Below the pieces are notes generated by a model. The model searched no databases. It was not told where the DNA came from and saw only the letters and a program-made list of their open reading frames with translations. A stretch of 64,000 bases of DNA. Origin: Brachyhypopomus gauderio (Eukaryota > Chordata > Actinopteri > Gymnotiformes > Hypopomidae). Below, in pieces: positions 41,683-63,759 of the stretch. The stretch spans positions 366,660-430,659 of the forward strand of contig NW_027506910.1 in assembly GCF_052324685.1 (NCBI RefSeq). The letters are read 5' to 3'. Both the position numbers and the translations under genes were made by a program. Every line of letters starts with the position of its first letter. Position 1 is the first letter of the stretch.

Positions 41683-41834
41683 TGGACGAGGCACAGAACA
41701 GCACAACATATTCAGCATCACGGACATCACATGTTGCTGCTATCACCAAATTCGACATTCACACAACAGCTGTTTGAGCACTAAGACTGAGGGGTGAAGC
41801 GGGTGGCAGTCACATAGCCACAGAGACGCTTTAC

Positions 41835-41893
41835 CTGAGCACACAGAGGCCTGAAGGATTAGGCCCAGCAGCCAAGGAGCTGGCCTGAGGCCT
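41835..41893 (-). pseudogene. plb1: Possible plb1-like exon at the GDSL position (upstream repeat)
   Basis: 59 nt between a CA-repeat acceptor and GCTCAG|GTAAAG. GLRPAPWLLGLILQASVCS starts with the LRPA of PLB1, and the GDSL position reads QASV. Weak evidence; shares exon length and ending position with 20379-20429. Confidence 0.3.
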
Positions 41894-41895
41894 CT

Positions 41896-41905
41896 GTGTG
41901 TGTGT

Positions 41906-41944
<39 letters not shown>
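41896..41944. repeat. (GT)n microsatellite
   Basis: About 49 bp GT followed by GA (41945-41960). Confidence 0.93.
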
Positions 41945-41961
<17 letters not shown>

Positions 41962-43799
41962 AACAGATGTACAGAGATTTATGGTAACTTTATGATACCT
42001 GACAAGTTTCTGCTTTAGGACCTTAACCGTATATAGAGTCAAGCAAAAAGGTCCATGTCATAAAGACATTAAAAGACAAACGGAATTAAAAGTCAATCAA
42101 ATTTTAACCATCCCTGAAGAATACTCCTACCAAGTAAATGTTTGACGCTTATTCAAAGATTTATCAGACCTTTACAACACTCACACCTCAGTGTAGGCAA
42201 AATAAACACTATTGTATCTTGGAGTTTGTGCTGTTGTTCTGTGGGGACAGAGAGACACTCACTGAGTCACTAACGCTCAGACAGCACAACTCCTCATGAC
42301 TCATGCTGTCCAAACCTAAACACAGCAACACTGCCACACCTGAATTCCAGTTTTAGATGCACCACGCTCGCCATCAATAACCTCAGAGGGCTGGGTGCAG
42401 AAATGTTCAGGACAGCAGGGACATTTAACTGTTTTTAGTGATTTACAGTTCACATTGCTCCACATAGAGGGCTGACATTTGTGGGTTGTGAACACAGATT
42501 ATTTCACCAGATTATTTCACAACACATGAGATTAAGTATGCATCTGAGCCTTATTCTTATGAAAAAGAAAGTGTTAAATCTGACAGACATAAGCAAAACA
42601 TTGCATGTATTTGCACATTGCATGTATTGCAGTGTAATAACTCTACTTTGAAAACGCTGATCAAAAGTCCATCAAATCTATCCACACCATTATCAACACC
42701 ATACCATTTATAACCTCACACTCAGAGTACGATCTGATCACGATTCAATTTTACATCTAAACTTATGGACAAGTTTATTCTTATCAACTCAGGAGGTGTT
42801 TCCACATAGCCTACTGTCTTGCACCTAAAGTAGGGACCTAGAGTAACATCTCCAGGACACGGTTCCTGCTGGAACCACAACAGGAATGCAGAAAGATATG
42901 GGATATAAGACCAAACTGGTATGTTTCCAGTGAAAACTGGAGTTTGCTGGGTAGGACGTCAGAGCAGATTGCATGGCTACCCAGGCGTTCAGGCTACCCA
43001 GTTGCATTTGCTTTGTCTACCCTGTGACACAGTGTTACTTGAAGTATCGATTTAAAGCGACTCTTAAGGAGTTGACAGGCTCCAAGAACATGTTCAGCGA
43101 GTCAGAAAATGCTTCAATGCTCTCAAACTATCTTCATTAGGAGATTATTATTCATTACATATTGGAGGCACGTTATTGAGGCAAAAGTGGAAACAAAAAC
43201 ATCAGAAAAGCATTAAGCTCAAAATTCAAATGCTTGTAAAAATGTTTAGTACAGTACCATGCAGGTGGCACCAGTGTGTGATGGTGATCTATACAAATAT
43301 AAGACTACATATAAGATTATATGGTCTGTATTTTTCTAACTCATGATATTTTAGCGAGTGTCTGACCTCAGGATGGAAAATACAGCCGTAATTACAGGTG
43401 CGTTTTTTTTCCTACAGGGTTTAAAATATAATATTTTACATTGTTCCATGGTAATGTCTGCTTATTCCCTAAAATGACAGAATTCAGAGCGCAAATCATA
43501 TCTTGCTGTATCTTAGTTTTGAGGCCTTTGAGGTTTTCTATGTTACAGTGACGTGAAATCTGTAGTCAGGGTACGTCACTTAAGTGACTTCTCAAGATAC
43601 TCATGAAATCTTTAGCGCCCTCTGGCGAACTACAGCGTGGTATACGCGATAAATGAAGATTAATTAAACTTCATTTTGATTCGTCTTGAATTGGTTTAAA
43701 TTGGTCTACATCTCAATTTATCCTACCATAAAATGCTAACAGGTAGAGACGTTGCTAGTTGTTGGAAAAAAAAAACATTTGATTTGATGTGTATATTAA

Positions 43800-44107
43800 G
43801 TGGACCTCAGTCATTGGTCTGCACCACCAGCAGATGGCGCTTGAACCGCGTTGACCACACCGCGTATTGTGGACGGGGAGTGAAAACTCGTCTGTTCTCA
43901 TCTAAACGCCCATTAGATGGCGCGCTGTCATAAGAGAAAACGAGGAGTGGAGCGCGAGGGAGGGGACGGAACGCGCGAGGCGCACGCACGAGGAGAGAGT
44001 ACCAGTCCACGGAGCACGAGAGGAGAGGCGCGTGTGGACGATGCGCCTTGCGGATAGTTCATGCTGACCAGTCCAGGCTCTCCAAGAAGACCGCATGACC
44101 CGTCGCG
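43800..44107 (+). promoter_or_regulatory. kcnh1: kcnh1 promoter / 5' UTR
   Basis: CpG-rich stretch (GGGACGGAACGCGCGAGGCG near 43965, GGAGAGGCGCGTGTGG near 44020) directly upstream of the kcnh1 ATG. No TATA box. Sequence from 41.9 to 43.8 kb holds no exon I can support. Confidence 0.55.
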
Positions 44108-53373
<9,266 letters not shown>

Positions 53374-53702
53374 TGATAAATAATTTCTTGGTTAATATAA
53401 AATGAATGATAGATTTCTCAGTTAACGTGACATTTTTTTAAATAAGGCTATTAGTTTCTACTTATTATTAATAATGTTAATGTTAATATTAATAACTATG
53501 GGTAACAGCTCAACAGAATTAAATTGACTAGCAGTTTTTAGTTCCAAACAAAGCAAACTGTATAATCCTCTTCGGTTAGTTTAAGAGTTTAAATGTCAGT
53601 TGTTCAAGAGATATTGGATTTCTCGAATTAGTCCAACCAAAAGGCAGATAAAAAATGTCCCCAAAACACTGTTGCCGAAAGATTAGATCACGAGAACACA
53701 AG

Positions 53703-53705
<3 letters not shown>

Positions 53706-53762
<57 letters not shown>
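53706..53762. repeat. (AT)n microsatellite
   Basis: 57 bp of uninterrupted TA. Confidence 0.95.
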
Positions 53763-53764
<2 letters not shown>

Positions 53765-53924
53765 TCAATTAGTTATGTTGCTTCTGGGAATATTGTGCCT
53801 TATCAGTTCCGTACAAGCAGTTCTGGGGAGAATGGTGCGTGATGGCGATTGAGCGTTTACTAGGTGTGTAATGTATATCGATATGTACCGATCACAGGAC
53901 AGACGGTGTAAATGTTTACACTAG

Positions 53925-54065
53925 CGCTCAGCATTTGGGGGGAGAGCGCGTGACAGGAAAGTGGAAGTGTCGGTCAAGCGCGAGGCCAGCTCGGCGCGCG
54001 CGGCTCGGGGACAGGGAGAGTGACGTCGGCTGTAATTACATCCCGCGGGCCGCTCGATTCAAGCT
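53925..54065. promoter_or_regulatory. CpG-rich block with CRE-like site in kcnh1 intron 6
   Basis: Dense CpG (GGCCAGCTCGGCGCGCGCGG near 53983, TCCCGCGGGCCGCTCG near 54041) and TGACGTCG near 54021, about 0.6 kb after exon 6 in an AT-rich intron. A candidate intronic promoter or enhancer; unverified. Confidence 0.4.
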
Positions 54066-56671
54066 TTTCCCACAGAAAACATTTGCACAAGCTTTGCTGC
54101 AAGGAAGCACCCGCTTGGATGAATATGAGCTGTGCTGATATTAACTTTTTTATGCTTAAATACTGTCCTTAACCATTAAGTGTGGCCATGTTACCGTTAT
54201 CGGATCAGATTTGAAATAATTTTCTCAGGGTGCAAAAAGAAAATGCGCTCTCTTCATGCGATAGCGATGTGAGCTTGTGTTCTGTACAAAGCAAAACTTG
54301 GGATTAAACTGGGCTTTAAATATCTGCGGCTGGCACAGCGGAGGGGGCTCGGCTGCTTTGCCATGGAAACCGGTTATTGTGTTATTGTGTTATTGTGTTG
54401 AGGTCGCAAAGGCTAGATGAGGCTGTGAAATGTGTCCAAATCCCGGGTAATAACCATTTAACCTCCACTCCAGTGAGTTGAGTTGAGCTTCGGAAACTTA
54501 ATTTGAATCCAACACATTTTGGAACTAGTCTGTATAACTGGTTGGTGTTTATTATGATGGGATCTGGGCTGATTGATGGTGCTTTGTGTCCATGTTGTCA
54601 TCATGTCATACACATGAAGAGGCAAATGGATAGAAGTCATAAACCATAGAAAACAGATTCAGTCCTTCCATAAAGTGAACTGTTGAGTCTAGCGCTGTGG
54701 CAAAATAGTGTTACAGTTATTACAGTTATCCTTAAACTGAAGATATTAAATGGAGGGATTTAATCTCTGAGGGCTTTTGACACACAATTCCTGTGAACGA
54801 TTTTCTACAGACGTCAGGGTGCAGGTGAAATGGTCGTTCACAGAAGCAACCCAAATGTTACAAAGGGAATGATAGTTTTATGAGAAGCCAATGTGAAGAA
54901 AATAAATTGCTTGAGTGAAATTGTAATCTGTTTTAAAATGTGCACACTAAAGGGGAATTGCGTGATCTTGAAAGTTTCGAAGTGTAACAGGTTACTTGTG
55001 ACCGTTAGCTGTGTTACCAGCCTTCCCAGAATGGTCAATTGTAGTTTGAAAATACTACCTCAGAACAAATGTCACCCTATAGTGATGGTCTCATTTTTCA
55101 TAATTCTTTTGGTATTGATCCACACATACACACACACACACACACACACAGCCAACGTACTACTAGAGCTAAACCAAAGTGACTAGCCCTTGTAGGAGCA
55201 CAAGTCAGTATTATCCATCTTAGTTCTCACCACTGCAAGCTTGTCAGTGAATATCTGTTCATCTTAATGTACAAGGTACTGCATCAACTAATAGCCATGG
55301 CAAAGTGTCACTGACGCTTAACGAGATTGAGGGTCTTCATTTCTAGACTAGGGTATATGTGCAACAATGTTAAACTTATATTCCATCAGAGTGGTATACA
55401 TAACAGTAGTTGAAGGACTCAAGCAAAGATATGATGCGAAGATATGCTAATGGAATAAGATATGCTAATGGACTAATTAACATTGATCAGATGAAGGGGG
55501 CTACAGCTTCAGACAAAACACTCAGTTATTGATTTGGGATTGAATATTTGCACACAAGCGTTACACACCAGATCCCTTAACCACATGATCGAATATGCAG
55601 TGGCTGGCTGCTTAAGACCATCGCCTGCATTTGTCTTTTATTTTTTCTTGATGGCCACTTAGTGTTTGTATCTTTAAGTTCCATAAACAGCCAAATTTTA
55701 TTTTTACATGTCCATTTTCTAACCTCACATTACAACAGGCTTTTTCTGTGACTGGGCCTTTAAGATGGATAGAAGACAATTGAGCTGTTCTGATTGGCTG
55801 CTCTGTATTGTGCGTCATTCCAAAAGCACTAAGAGCTGGAACAACCTAATAGGTACAATATAAGTGGGTGTGGCTAAACCTCTGTAGGCTGAATCAGCAG
55901 ATAAATCTAAATGGGTTGTTCCTGTGATGGCAGAGAAATAGTCATTTCAAAATGTGCTTTTGCAGCTTAAATTCCATATGTGGACTCTGTGGCCTGGGAG
56001 AGTGAATGGTGTGTTTTGAAGCTAAAATATTTACATATTACTTTTATCAATAAAGTGAGGAAATTAAGTATTAAATGATAGGGTCCCTTTAAACAAAAGT
56101 TATATACTCAATCTCTCTCTTTTTTTATGTTTCTTCGTGTCTGTCTCACTCTGTCTGTCTCGCTTTCCAGTTGCTCTCTGTAAGTTGGAGGGAAGGGATC
56201 GATTAGGTCGATTTTTGGTGATTCTCTTGCTGCTGGTTATGGCTCAGAGAAGCACTCTGCTGAAGTTTACTTCCAGTTAGATCAATCCCTTTCAGCGTAA
56301 TGATTTAAACACCACCACCCCCACCCCCTCCTCATGTATCGGCTATCTTGATCAATCCAGACGTCTCTTGACAGAAGGAATGCAGGGATAGTAGGCCTTA
56401 AAGGTTTTTTTCAAAGAAAGCCCAGCACATAAACAAACAGACATTATATTGAACCAGAAAGTAATTTATAGACGGGTGTCAAATTTAACTCCTTAATTAG
56501 TGAATCCAGATTAATGAAATGTAGTTATAGTCGATAGATTGATGACCAATAGCTGGATAATTGCTATCATGGTCATTGTTGACTACTGACTCTGTTTCTA
56601 ACATTAAAATATATGATTAGCACCCTATTGGAGATGTAAATTTGTTTAGGGTATGTTTACATTGTCCCTCC

Positions 56672-56672
<1 letters not shown>

Positions 56673-56747
<75 letters not shown>
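56673..56747. repeat. (AC)n microsatellite
   Basis: 75 bp CA run in kcnh1 intron 6. The flank GCTTTCATGTTGCCCTGGGT resembles that at 57779-57795 (CTTCCATGTTGCCCTTGG), so the two loci share a duplicated or transposed module. Confidence 0.93.
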
Positions 56748-56748
<1 letters not shown>

Positions 56749-57741
56749 CTTTCATGTTGCCCTGGGTTAGCCTCTTCATTGAGGTTGTCAGCATCAAGTC
56801 ATTAAATAGAAAGCAATAAAATAGTATCAGTATCTACATTCTATTCAGTCATCACTTGGTTTGTTCTATCTGTACTGTAAATTAAAGATCACAACAGTAA
56901 ACGTGAATGTAAGTGGAACATATCTAATAGTCTGTTGACTCAGGTACAATGATGTGAGACCATGAGGCATTTGAAGGTCACTAAAAGCATCTTTAAATAA
57001 CCTCACATGGCGGGCCGGTGAGAACGGGTGAAATTTGATCTGTCATACTCATGCATGTCAAAATCATCGCTAACATTTCAGGTACACTCTGCAAGCTAGA
57101 GGGATATATATTGGGCCACAAAACATTGTATTTCAGTAATCCTCGCAAGCTGACACAAAAATATATGTTTTTCCCAATAAGCTGTTTCCCTGTTTCCTTT
57201 TAAGCTGAGAGAAATATCAAAGACCATTTCTCAGCTGGTAGAATGCCATGCTACAAACATTCCACACATGCATTAGACAGCTAAGGTTAGTGTTAGGGTT
57301 AGTGTTAAGAGTTTGTGTTACTGTGCAAAGGAACGAACGGGTTATTTGTGTGTATCTTTGTGTAAAAAAAAAAAAGGTTAAAATGAAAATGTGGAAAATC
57401 TTAGACCTGCAACAAAAGCAGCACTCAGGTTTTTGATAGAGACATGGACTCTAAATACACTCTCTTAGTTCTCCATTACCATCTTGGATTTGATGACCTT
57501 TAGTCAGTCAATCTAAGAGCTAATAGATAGATGTTGTAGTGACAGTTGCTAGGCAGTGCTAGGGACATATACAGCTGTGTATCATCACCGTAGATGTGGA
57601 GGGAAATGCATTTATTCACAATACTGGCTCACAAGAGCAACATGATATTCAGATTAGGATTAAGAAGTAAATTTTGATTCACTACATTAAAAGCAGTGCA
57701 AAGATAAAAAAGAACTAATAAAGATAAGGTGCACTAATTAA

Positions 57742-57744
<3 letters not shown>

Positions 57745-57778
<34 letters not shown>
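57745..57778. repeat. (AC)n microsatellite
   Basis: 34 bp CA run followed by CTTCCATGTTGCCCTTGGCA and then GGTTGTCAGCATCAA, both also present beside the 56.7-kb repeat. Confidence 0.93.
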
Positions 57779-57780
<2 letters not shown>

Positions 57781-58187
57781 CCATGTTGCCCTTGGCAATA
57801 TGGCTCTACACTGGGGTTGTCAGCATCAATTTTCAGTGATTATCTATGTAGCTCCATCAGCTCTGTACTCATGCTCGCTGGCTTTGGGCCAGAATGCAAA
57901 ACAATGTGCAAACAAGGAGCAACTCTTCTCAGAGTCTGGAAGTTCAGCACTTCAGAACCAGGAGATGCTGGAGACGTTGGCCCCTGAGAGAGCTTCACCG
58001 TCTCAACTCCTCGTCTTGCTCTGGAGTTGCACTGACTGCTGTGAACTGCAGTGACCTCATCCCAAGCAGCACAGATGATTTTAAATGCTTTATCTGACTG
58101 CTCCAACTGCACCCAGGACTGTGAATGCGCTCCAGTGCTAAAATTAAATTGAGGTGGCCAACTGAATGTCCTCAGGGGCTGTAGGAG

Positions 58188-58307
58188 GCTACCAAGGAGC
58201 TGTGGCCATGGTCACGTATGTAGGGAAGCTACCAAGGTGTTGTAGCCATGCTCACATATGTAGGGAGGCTACCAAGGTGTTGTAGCCATGTTCACATATG
58301 TAGGGAG
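58188..58307. repeat. 40-bp tandem repeat, 3 copies
   Basis: Unit GCTACCAAGGTGTTGTAGCC + ATGTTCACATATGTAGGGAG. GCTACC starts are at 58188, 58228 and 58268. Confidence 0.92.
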
Positions 58308-60324
58308 GCTAAAAGAAGTGTATTACTGGATACAGCATGTGAGTAAGTCTGTCAATACTTTGTTTTTAACATTCCAAAGAGCAGCTTGACAGTGTTATAG
58401 ACCAGATGTATTACTGGTGATTCCACTAACTCATTAAGATTCACAGTAAAACGTTTTGAGTTTTTTTTTAGGTTCTTACTCCTGCATCAAGGGTACAAAG
58501 AGAAGAAAACCCAGACCAAATCCAACATAAATGTCACCATACCTAATCACCCCACCCGACTGCAGAATACTAATCTCAGCAGCTTTTGAGGGAGTTTGGT
58601 AGGTTTGACGTACTGATAAAGTAAAAAACTGAGAAACTGGGCACATTCAGAAGCAGTAACCTTGGTTACATCAGACGACTCATGGGTAATTTGTCCTGGA
58701 TTTTAAGTATGTAAGAAAACAAGCCCAAAACATTTCAGATAAATTCAGTTTTTGTTTACATTAAACAGCATTTCCTCAGAGGGGACATTAAATATGAAGA
58801 AATGTATTTTATCCGCCTATAAAGGATAGGGGCTTCAGATGATTGCTACCAAATCATAATATGTTTCATGGCACCACGGAGGGCTGTCTAGATATATGTA
58901 AGGGTTCTCTCTTCTTGTCTTTGCAATACAGACTCATCACCTCGCAAGGTTAGTCCTCGTGATTGCCTTAAATCTACACTAGAGCCAACTCTGATAAAGT
59001 CGAAGACCTTTCTCCCATATCTCTCCAGGTCATCCAGGAGCAGAGCATACATAACAAAGCTTCAATTCCCACCTTATATCTCGGACAGTACACCAAACAG
59101 CTGGTATTCACTCTGTGCAACATTTCAGGAGATGATGAGTTATGTTAAATGTGATTGGGATGTTGGGGCTATTATAGGATACAGTTTGTGAATTTTCACA
59201 AATCACGTTGGACTGCGCATTTCAAATCTTTCCCCAAATTTACTTTAGCAGTGGAAATTGGATCTCCTGGAAATTCAGATATCTTGCCATCTACTTATGA
59301 GACAAGACCACTGCGATCTTATTTCATCTCGGGGCAAAGCCAGGACAGGTAGCACTTGGCCATCTTGCTGCATTTTAATGAAACACCGCACATGCGTATA
59401 TTTAAAAGTGTCAGAGAGGAGGCATTTGTCCCGTAGCTGTTCAAAGTACGTTAGTACACCTTCCCTGTATAGATGACTAAAGGTTTGGATACTGTGTTCA
59501 TTCCAGTGTACTGTGACATCCCTTACAACTGATGCTAAGAATGTGTTATGGTAAAATAAGATTGAGTTATATCATATTCGCACACAGCTGAATTATTATG
59601 TCCTGACGGTTGGCCAAAGTTTAGAGGGACATTTAACATTTAGCACTCAGTGGAATAAATGGCGTGGCCGCTAAACGATTATCTCCACTGTGGAGTTCCT
59701 CAGAGTGCTACTGTGCAGGAGGATGAGTGATGTCTTCACACCAGCCCCCATAATGCCCTGCCTGGGGCCGCACACTCGTATAAGTGGAAGTCTGAGAGCT
59801 GCTGTGTTGTGGTCTGAATACAGGTTTTAACTTTAACTACATGTGCTTTCCCATTCCACACAAACATGCCCGCTGCTCTGTTCAACACGGAGAAGGGGTT
59901 CCTGCTTAAAAAACACAAGCAGCGTTTGAAATATAAGGGTTTTTGTAGTATATTTCATTTTCATTCATTTACACAAGCAGTTAATGACACAGATAGAGGC
60001 TTACGTGAACATGGTTTAAATTATACACGTGGGCAATATTCAATGTTTTAAAACCAGAAATAAATACATTTTTTGATGCTTGAAGAGAATATTGCATTGG
60101 CAAATGTTTAAAGCAGAAGACTTAAGAGACAGAATTAGTTTGTACGGCAAGACATGTTTGGCAGCATACATAACATTCAAAACTCTGTGAACATTATCAA
60201 AGGAACAGAGGTTCTGGAAAAAAGCCTGTCTGGTTCATGTATACTATCCCGCCTAGTCCCAATAACAGTTATTCGGTTTGAAGTGTCCTCTGAAGCAGGG
60301 GCTTGTGTAAAGATCTTAGAGTCT

Positions 60325-61255
60325 AAGGTAAGAGTCTGAGATAAGAGTGTGAGGTAAATCAGTGAGGTAAGAGTCTGGGATAAGAGTGTGAGGTAAATCA
60401 GTGAAATCAGTAAAAGTCTGAGATAAGAGTGTGAGGTAAAGTAGTGAGGTAAAAGTCTGAGATAAGAGTGTGAGGTAAATCAGTGAGGTAAGAGTCTGAG
60501 ATATGAGTATGAGGTAAAGCAGTGAGGTAAGAGTCTGAGATAAGAGTGTGAGGTAAATCAGTGAGGTAAAAGTCTGAGATAAGAGTGTGAGGTAAATCAG
60601 TGAGTTAAGAGTTTGAGATAAGAGTGTGAGGTAAATCAGTGAGGTAAAAGTCTGAGATAAAAGTGTGAGGTAAATCAGTGAGGTAAGAGTCTGAGATTAG
60701 AGTGTGAGGTAAATCTGAGGTAAGAGTCTGAGATAGGAGTGTGAGGTAAATGTGTGAGGTAAGAGTCTGAGATAAGAGTGTGAGGTAAATCAGTGAGGTA
60801 AGAGTCTGGGATAAGAGTGTGAGGTAAATCAGTGAAATCAGTAAAAGTCTGAGATAAGAGTGTGAGGTAAAGTAGTGAGGTAAAAGTCTGAGATAAGAGT
60901 GTGAGGTAAATCAGTGAGGTAAGAGTCTGAGATATGAGTATGAGGTAAAGCAGTGAGGTAAGAGTCTGAGATAAGAGTGTGAGGTAAATCAGTGAGGTAA
61001 AAGTCTGAGATAAGAGTGTGAGGTAAATCAGTGAGTTAAGAGTTTGAGATAAGAGTGTGAGGTAAATCAGTGAGGTAAAAGTCTGAGATAAAAGTGTGAG
61101 GTAAATCAGTGAGGTAAGAGTCTGAGATTAGAGTGTGAGGTAAATCTGAGGTAAGAGTCTGAGATAGGAGTGTGAGGTAAATGTGTGAGGTAAGAGTCTG
61201 AGATAAGAGTGTGAGGTAAATCAGTGAGGTAAGAGTGAGATAAGATTGTGAGGTA
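60325..61255 (+). repeat. Higher-order tandem array with splice-donor-like units
   Basis: Basic unit GAGGTAAGAGTCTGAGATAA + GAGTGTGAGGTAAATCAGT (about 39 bp). A block of about 430 bp is itself duplicated: the variant GTCTGGGATAAG occurs at 60373 and 60804, 431 bp apart, with the same succession of variants after each. Confidence 0.92.
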
Positions 61256-62532
61256 CTCTAAAGGAACCAATTACATTAGTATCCTTTCCAGGTTTAGGTA
61301 GGAGAGCAATTAAAGTCAGTTCTAATGTATCTGGCAATATATTCTTCTCTACTGCGTAAGTCTGTTGAAGGATAAGTCTGCTACATCTATGATGTGCTTT
61401 CAGAAAGTGTAAAACGTTCTTTGGAAAGTACCGTCGATGCCCTTCAATTCCAGGACAACAACAAAGTGCACAGAACCCCTTCTCCCCTCCCCAAACGTGT
61501 TCACGAACTCACCCGCAAAATGTAGTGTTAAGGAAGCCGGGTGTAGGATCCGTCACCTCGTAGGACGTTCCTGATGGTCAGCTTTTTCTCTCAGCAAGTT
61601 CGTTTCATTTTCCATCTTTTAATGTTCATGTGGTCTTTACGATGACCTGAGGTGGCCATCTGAAAAACGATTCTCATGACCTCAAACGGTTGCTTAGTTT
61701 CTAGGTGGTTGTTGAAAAAGAAGCCCCATTGACAGGTGGTGACTGTGCCTGTCTAACTACTGTTAGCTGTTGGCTTCTTCAGATGATATTTCTCTTTTAC
61801 ACTCGGTTGTTTTTTTGGGTGGCATCAGAATATATTGTGTGACAGATCTTAAAATATTTTATAGGACCAATAATGTCTTCTTTATCTTGTTTCTAAAGCT
61901 GTTTAGGGTACAAAAACAACATTAGGTGTGGGAGCTTGGCTTTATGTGTCATTCTCTCTGTCTGCCATAATTACAAGCTGGAAATATCTCTCCATCTCTC
62001 AGCTTCTTATAATACTGGCTGGATCTGAAAATGTTTTTTAAAAAGCAAATGTCAGCATCACATTTCACACTTCACATTTTGACATCATTCAAATGAGCTC
62101 TTGAGATGTGACATTTTTTTCACACTTGGATTTGAGATTTTGGATTATAAGTACTGTAAGTGTGAGCAAGTTTTGAACAGATGTTTCTTGGATCTGGGTT
62201 TTTTCTCCTGACAATGAAGGACCAAGGAAGAAAGGTTGAAGACGAAAAAGATTTTGAAGACAAAAACAGGAACAGAAAGCACCTGTCTGACTTACAGCTG
62301 GAACAGTAGAGTTCTGCGATGAACTAGACCTGCCTTAACTGTTAGTCCATTGGCTTGTGCTCTAATACTATTGGGAAGAATGTAACGTGAAGACAATTTC
62401 AGGGAAGTGAGTGTTTCTCACTGTATCTCATTCTCTCTCTCTCTCTGATATCAGGCTAGCTCAGTATGAAATGCACGTGTAACAGCAGGCTTCCAGGATC
62501 TATCTTCTAACCTGACACCCCTCTCAGCACTG

Positions 62533-62595
<63 letters not shown>
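62533..62595. repeat. (AC)n microsatellite
   Basis: 63 bp CA run in kcnh1 intron 6. Confidence 0.93.
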
Positions 62596-62599
<4 letters not shown>

Positions 62600-63741
62600 A
62601 CATGGGAACATGGCTTGGGGCATTAGCCACCAAAACATACACCCTGCCAGCTCTTCTGTGCAGGCTGGTAGTGGCTGTGTCTCGTCTCACTCCTGCGTTA
62701 CAGTGCTCTGGTTACATTACTAATCTAACATTTTCTCCAGGGGACAGGTTTCACTGCCAAGCTGCATTTTGTACAGAATGCAAATTTCAGTTTTGAGCAG
62801 ATACTTTATCAATACTTGCTGTGTAATTTTCCAGTTAATGAGATTAAACTACATATCAATACTTGAATTGCCTAATTGAATTTTCAATTATCATGTTTAA
62901 AAATAATCAATAAACAAACAAATAAAATGAATAACTGATAATAATTATAGTGCAATTCACATCGTACAAAGGGTTCGGTGTTTGTACCTGATAATACATT
63001 TTCGGAGGGCATACTGAGCTGGTTCCTGGGGCACCCTAGTTAAATAATCAAAGTTAAAGCCATCATGTGAACCACAGAGAATTTAATTGCAGTTCCAGCT
63101 TTCCGCCTGCACTGGTGCTGCTGAGCACTGTGACTTGTGCATTACGAGTAGGTGGTAGGGGTCATGCATTCATAATGCCCTGAAACTGTGCTGGGGGGCA
63201 CTGAGGCAGGGGAGAGTGCTCAGAGATTGCCCTCTCCAGCGAGTAAGACCTGGGAAGCCCATATGGTACAGCAGCAGAAGCAAACTGTTCTGGGCATTTC
63301 TCCTTTTGGTTATTCTCCAAAGTGGAGTGTAGTTAATGTAGTTCTAGCGCCCTCACGCCCTGTTCACACACACTTGATTACATCGTTAGTTAATAATCGA
63401 GCGCTTCATGAGATGGAAGAACTTTGTCTGAAGAAAGCCACGTTGCTACTGAGTGAAGCCAAACTCCATAGTGAGGTTTAGGAAACACTGTAGTGAGAAG
63501 AGGCTTGTGTCTCTGCCAAACAGTCCCTGTCCAATAACGTTGTGTGTTTTGCTGAGAACTGTTTGGTTTTTCAAATGCAGACTCCATTTTCCAAAACGTT
63601 GCTGTCACATTACAAACAACTGTTATTGAGACATCGACCATCGGCTTGCGATGCCTGATGAATGCGGTGCTCGTTCATTTCTGCTGGAGCATCGTCTGGG
63701 GTTTCTGGTAAAGTCATGGGAGGTTTCATTTCAAGCACACT

Positions 63742-63759
63742 GGGGGGGGGGGGGGGGGG
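63742..63759. repeat. poly-G run
   Basis: 18-bp G tract, a possible sequencing or assembly weak point. Confidence 0.9.

Larger units (their letters stand above)
16892..41893 (-). pseudogene. plb1: plb1-like phospholipase B1 relic (C-terminal part; exons scattered over 25 kb)
   Basis: Phospholipase B1 is a brush-border ectoenzyme with tandem GDSL-lipase repeats and a C-terminal membrane anchor. Minus-strand exon-like blocks resemble two successive repeats. Upstream repeat: 41835-41893, 38976-39027, 38702-38755, 38549-38662, 34772-34857, about 30260-30366, then the linker exons 29587-29905 and 29363-29423. Downstream repeat: 20379-20429, 19575-19622, 19473-19516, about 19262-19309, 19110-19144, 18551-18640, 18032-18108 and 17793-17867, then the anchor exon 16892-17047. 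Recognisable motifs include WKLILLFVPVDEL, IGGDEALETVTTMP, VLVNIVEILQIENLR, ADCFHLS and VDCFPFTECGHA. GDSL is not intact in either repeat, one catalytic His is replaced, and several junctions are abnormal, so I favour a pseudogene or strongly diverged gene. Lying upstream of ppp1cb in the same direction fits the PLB1-PPP1CB order I recall in human. Confidence 0.6.

Noticed and set aside
39400-41758. Two ORFs of over 700 codons (Pro/Ser/Thr/His/Leu repeats) on the minus strand
   Set aside because: They lie wholly on the G-rich minisatellite and exist only because the array lacks stops in those frames. There is no start context, splice logic or non-repeat domain.
42825-43007. 60-codon minus-strand ORF (SLNAWVAMQSALTSYPANSS)
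   Set aside because: No splice signals or recognised family. Length is within chance expectation.
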